Part shown: piece by piece, positions 61,544 to 64,000 of the stretch | How positions within the stretch are numbered: the stretch's first letter is position 1 | Layout of the letters: each line of letters starts with the position of its first letter | Assembly (NCBI RefSeq): GCF_000417875.1 | Contig: NW_006920882.1 | Location: forward strand, 234,632-298,631 | Length of the DNA stretch: 64,000 bases | Direction: 5' to 3' | Origin: Pseudozyma flocculosa PF-1 | Lineage: Eukaryota > Basidiomycota > Ustilaginomycetes > Ustilaginales > Ustilaginaceae | Made by a program: the position numbers and the translations under genes | The notes under the pieces: generated by a model | Database searches by the model: none | Told to the model about the DNA's origin: nothing | The model's input: the letters and a program-made list of their open reading frames with translations, nothing else

Positions 61544-64000
61544 ATGCAGCTGCACGTCAAGACCACCATCATCGCCGGACGCTGCCAGCAGCGTTCCTCG
61601 CCAGGGATGCGGCCGAGCAGGCGCAGCAGCCGTACGGCTGCCTTGACCACCACGCTGCTGGCATTCCTCTGGTCCTCTGGCGCCACCCGCGCCCAGACCG
61701 ACGACACCAGCGCAGCCGTGGCCGGGGCCACCAACCCTGCGGTCGCGCGCTGGGGTCAGGCCTCGGCACTCGTCAACAACCTCTTCGTCGTCCAGGGCGG
61801 CAAGACCCAAGGCGTCGACGGAGGCTTCACCTACAGCTCGGCGCCCAACACCGCCGACATGTTCGCCCTCGACCTCGCCGCCTCGTTTGACGTCTCGTCG
61901 CCGCCGTGGAGGCCCGTCGCCGTGGGCTCGGGTGGTGCCGCCGCCCCCGCCGTCAGCTTCCACACCCTCTCGCCCCTGGCCGGCAACAGGCTGCTCCTCT
62001 TTGGCGGCGACGGCTCGCCTACCGTGCCTGTCCAGACCAACAACGACTCGGCCTACATGGTGCAGCTCTCGGGCTCCGGCAGCACCTACTCGGCCCAGTA
62101 CAGCCGCGTCGACCCGTCCTGGAGCGAGCCGATGCGCCGCATCTACCACGCCGCCGAGAGCGACGCCGACGGCTGCGTGTGGCTCGTCGGGGGCCAGAAG
62201 GGCGACGGCTCCGGCCTGATGCTCGACGAGCTATGGACCATCAACGCCACCTCGCCCGACCCGGCCTTTTCCCTGGTGGACTCGAGTCCTCCGGGCAGCC
62301 TCGCCGGTGCCAGCTCGACGCTGCTGAGCGACGGGACGCTGCTCCTCCTCGGCGGCCTCGATGCCTCGGGACAGCTGCAGACCATGGACGAGATCTACTC
62401 GTTCTCCACGCGGACCGGAGCGTGGGCCAAGACGCCCACCTCGGCTGCTGCCGCCGCCTCTTCCGGGTCAGGCACCCTCTCTTCCCGGGCCGACGGCTCG
62501 AGCGGCGCCGTGCCCCTCCCCAGGCGAGACCACGTCGCCGTCAGTCTGCCCAACAAGCGCATCTTTATCCAGGGCGGGGCCAGCGCCGACTTTTCGACCG
62601 TCTACAGCGACGCGTGGCTCCTCGACTGGAGCCAGAACCCGCCCGTGTGGACCGAGCTCAACAGCACAGGAGGGCCGGGCGCACGGTACGGCCACGCCGC
62701 GGTGGCCTACGGGCGGCAGGTGGTGACGACGTTTGGCTGGTCAGGAGGCAACGCGGCCGACGACAGCGTTTACGTGTTTGACGGCACCTCGATGGCGGCG
62801 GCAGGCAGCGGCTCGTGGTCTGGCGGCGGATGGTCGACGAAGTACACGCCGGATCCGCAAGCGACGACGGCGGCGGATGGGGCCGGCGCCGGCTCTAGCA
62901 CAGGTACGATCACTGGATCGGGTTCTGGCGGGGGCGGTTCGAGTGCCAGCTCTGACAGTGCGTCTACCTCTTCGACAGGTTCCTCGGCGTCGCACGGGGG
63001 CAACGGATCCAGCACCAGCAGCGGAGGCGGCAGCAGCACCAGCGGCGGCGGCGACCAGGGATCCTCGGACTCGGACTGGGGCGGGTCATCGACGACGTCG
63101 GACGGCTTCCCGACCGCCGAGCCACAGCCGACGGACAAGGCGGGCGGCGGCGGCAGCAGCCCTTCCGGCGGCGCAAAAGCCGGTGCTGCGCTGGGTGCGC
63201 TCATCGGAGCGGGCCTCGTCGTCGGGGCAGGGTACGCCCTGTACCGGCAGCGCAGCGGCTCGCACAACAACTGGCGTCGAGGCGACGGCGCGGCCGGTCT
63301 GCTGGGACGCGGCGGCGGTGGCGGCGGTGGCGGTGGCGACTACGACGACGACTTCTACATGCTCGAGAAGACGAGCATGCCGTATAGCAACGAGCGGCCC
63401 TACGACGGCGATCGCTACAGCGGAGGGGCCTTCTTCGGTGCCGGTGGTGGCGATGCGGCGGGCGCGACGGCGGTAGCAGCAGCAGCAGCAGCGGGCGGGA
63501 AGCGGGTGACGGAGCGGCGCGCCGAGACCTCGCCATGGACGGCGGGCAACATCGGCCATGCCATGGAAGGATCGGGTCCTCACTTCAGGGAGAGGCTGGC
63601 GATCCTGACGGGGCGGCGCCAGAACCACGCAGCCCAGCAACCTCGCTTCGACATGCTGGCCGACGAAGAGGATGGGCAAAGCTATCGCGGCGACCGCTGG
63701 AACCGCGCAGCGCTCATCGCGCACGGCGACGAGGGCGACGAGGACGACAGCGACTATGACGAGGACGAGCACGACGACGACCCTGCGGCATGGCAGGGCG
63801 ACCATGTCAGGGAGCAGTCGTACGCCGCCATCGGCCATGGCCACGCTCAGGATGTCTCGCTGGGCGACATTGGTCGCGGCGGCGGCAGTGATGACTTCGG
63901 CGACGACTACGTCACCTCTCCCTTCGAGGACGCGGACGGCCGGGGCGCCGCATCGCTCGGTGTCGGGCTGCTGGCGGGCGCGGGAGGGGCCTTCGCCGGC
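61544..64000 (+). CDS. Kelch-repeat membrane protein, 3' end outside window
   Basis: Open from the ATG at 61544 to the end of the window (819 codons, no stop). A hydrophobic segment at about 31-50 after basic residues (TAALTTTLLAFLWSSGATRA then Q) is a signal peptide or anchor; M22 is an alternative start. Residues about 55-450 carry Kelch-like blades with repeated LFVVQGGK, RLLLFGGDG, GCVWLVGGQKG, TLLLLGGLD, RIFIQGGA and YGHAAVAYG strands. A Ser/Gly/Thr-rich stalk follows (about 455-545), then one transmembrane segment at about 545-568 (GAALGALIGAGLVVGAGYAL) and a cytoplasmic tail rich in Gly, Asp and Glu (for example DEGDEDDSDYDEDEHDDD). The layout suggests a single-pass surface protein with an extracellular beta-propeller. 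Some fungal proteins of this layout act in polarity or wall sensing; the role here is unknown. Confidence 0.8.
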   Translation, partial: MQLHVKTTIIAGRCQQRSSPGMRPSRRSSRTAALTTTLLAFLWSSGATRAQTDDTSAAVAGATNPAVARWGQASALVNNLFVVQGGKTQGVDGGFTYSSAPNTADMFALDLAASFDVSSPPWRPVAVGSGGAAAPAVSFHTLSPLAGNRLLLFGGDGSPTVPVQTNNDSAYMVQLSGSGSTYSAQYSRVDPSWSEPMRRIYHAAESDADGCVWLVGGQKGDGSGLMLDELWTINATSPDPAFSLVDSSPPGSLAGASSTLLSDGTLLLLGGLDASGQLQTMDEIYSFSTRTGAWAKTPTSAAAAASSGSGTLSSRADGSSGAVPLPRRDHVAVSLPNKRIFIQGGASADFSTVYSDAWLLDWSQNPPVWTELNSTGGPGARYGHAAVAYGRQVVTTFGWSGGNAADDSVYVFDGTSMAAAGSGSWSGGGWSTKYTPDPQATTAADGAGAGSSTGTITGSGSGGGGSSASSDSASTSSTGSSASHGGNGSSTSSGGGSSTSGGGDQGSSDSDWGGSSTTSDGFPTAEPQPTDKAGGGGSSPSGGAKAGAALGALIGAGLVVGAGYALYRQRSGSHNNWRRGDGAAGLLGRGGGGGGGGGDYDDDFYMLEKTSMPYSNERPYDGDRYSGGAFFGAGGGDAAGATAVAAAAAAGGKRVTERRAETSPWTAGNIGHAMEGSGPHFRERLAILTGRRQNHAAQQPRFDMLADEEDGQSYRGDRWNRAALIAHGDEGDEDDSDYDEDEHDDDPAAWQGDHVREQSYAAIGHGHAQDVSLGDIGRGGGSDDFGDDYVTSPFEDADGRGAASLGVGLLAGAGGAFAG

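Overview
The window looks like nuclear DNA from a GC-rich, intron-bearing basidiomycete, most plausibly a smut-type fungus (Ustilaginomycotina). The reasons are dense short introns with GTGAGT-type donors, two Zn2Cys6 regulators, fungal F-box/LRR proteins, a TFIIB, Nup84 and RPE set of fungal type, and long GC-rich intergenic tracts full of short simple repeats. The species assignment is inference. A run of 206 Ns at 51220-51425 shows it is a draft assembly. Exon limits below were worked out by hand from reading frame, GT..AG signals and family motifs.

Layout: 1-10 kb holds the 3' end of an unrecognised gene, a membrane-anchored PPX1-type exopolyphosphatase, the exon-junction-complex recycling factor PYM divergent from a MAPEG protein, a gene-poor 2.3 kb island, and an F-box-like protein. 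10-22 kb holds ribulose-phosphate 3-epimerase (six exons, one of 13 nt), a large SMP/C2 (tricalbin-like) membrane-contact protein, a small Chz1-like histone chaperone and cytochrome c oxidase subunit COX4. 22-31 kb holds two tandem F-box/LRR proteins and an 11-exon acyl-CoA synthetase. 31-36 kb holds a Zn2Cys6 transcription factor whose metal cluster is assembled from five exons, two of them only 18 and 10 nt. 36-44 kb holds a stomatin/SPFH protein, the Y-complex nucleoporin Nup84/Nup107 and TFIIB. 44-47 kb holds two adjacent GH45 endoglucanase-family genes, one of them divergent and lacking a recognisable first exon. 47-64 kb is gene-poor and contains a Svf1 gene cut by the assembly gap, a second Zn2Cys6 factor with a polyglutamine tract, and a secreted/membrane Kelch protein running off the end.

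Most genes are unrelated housekeeping functions (carbon metabolism, respiration, nuclear pore, general transcription, lipid contact sites). Only the GH45 pair and the F-box pair look like local duplications. I saw no CRISPR array, no intact transposon, no rRNA and no convincing tRNA. I did not find a clearly new multi-gene system. The most unusual signals are the micro-exons that cut through invariant protein motifs, the transmembrane extension on the exopolyphosphatase, and a dispersed CCTGGCC/CCTAGCC sequence family confined to intergenic DNA.
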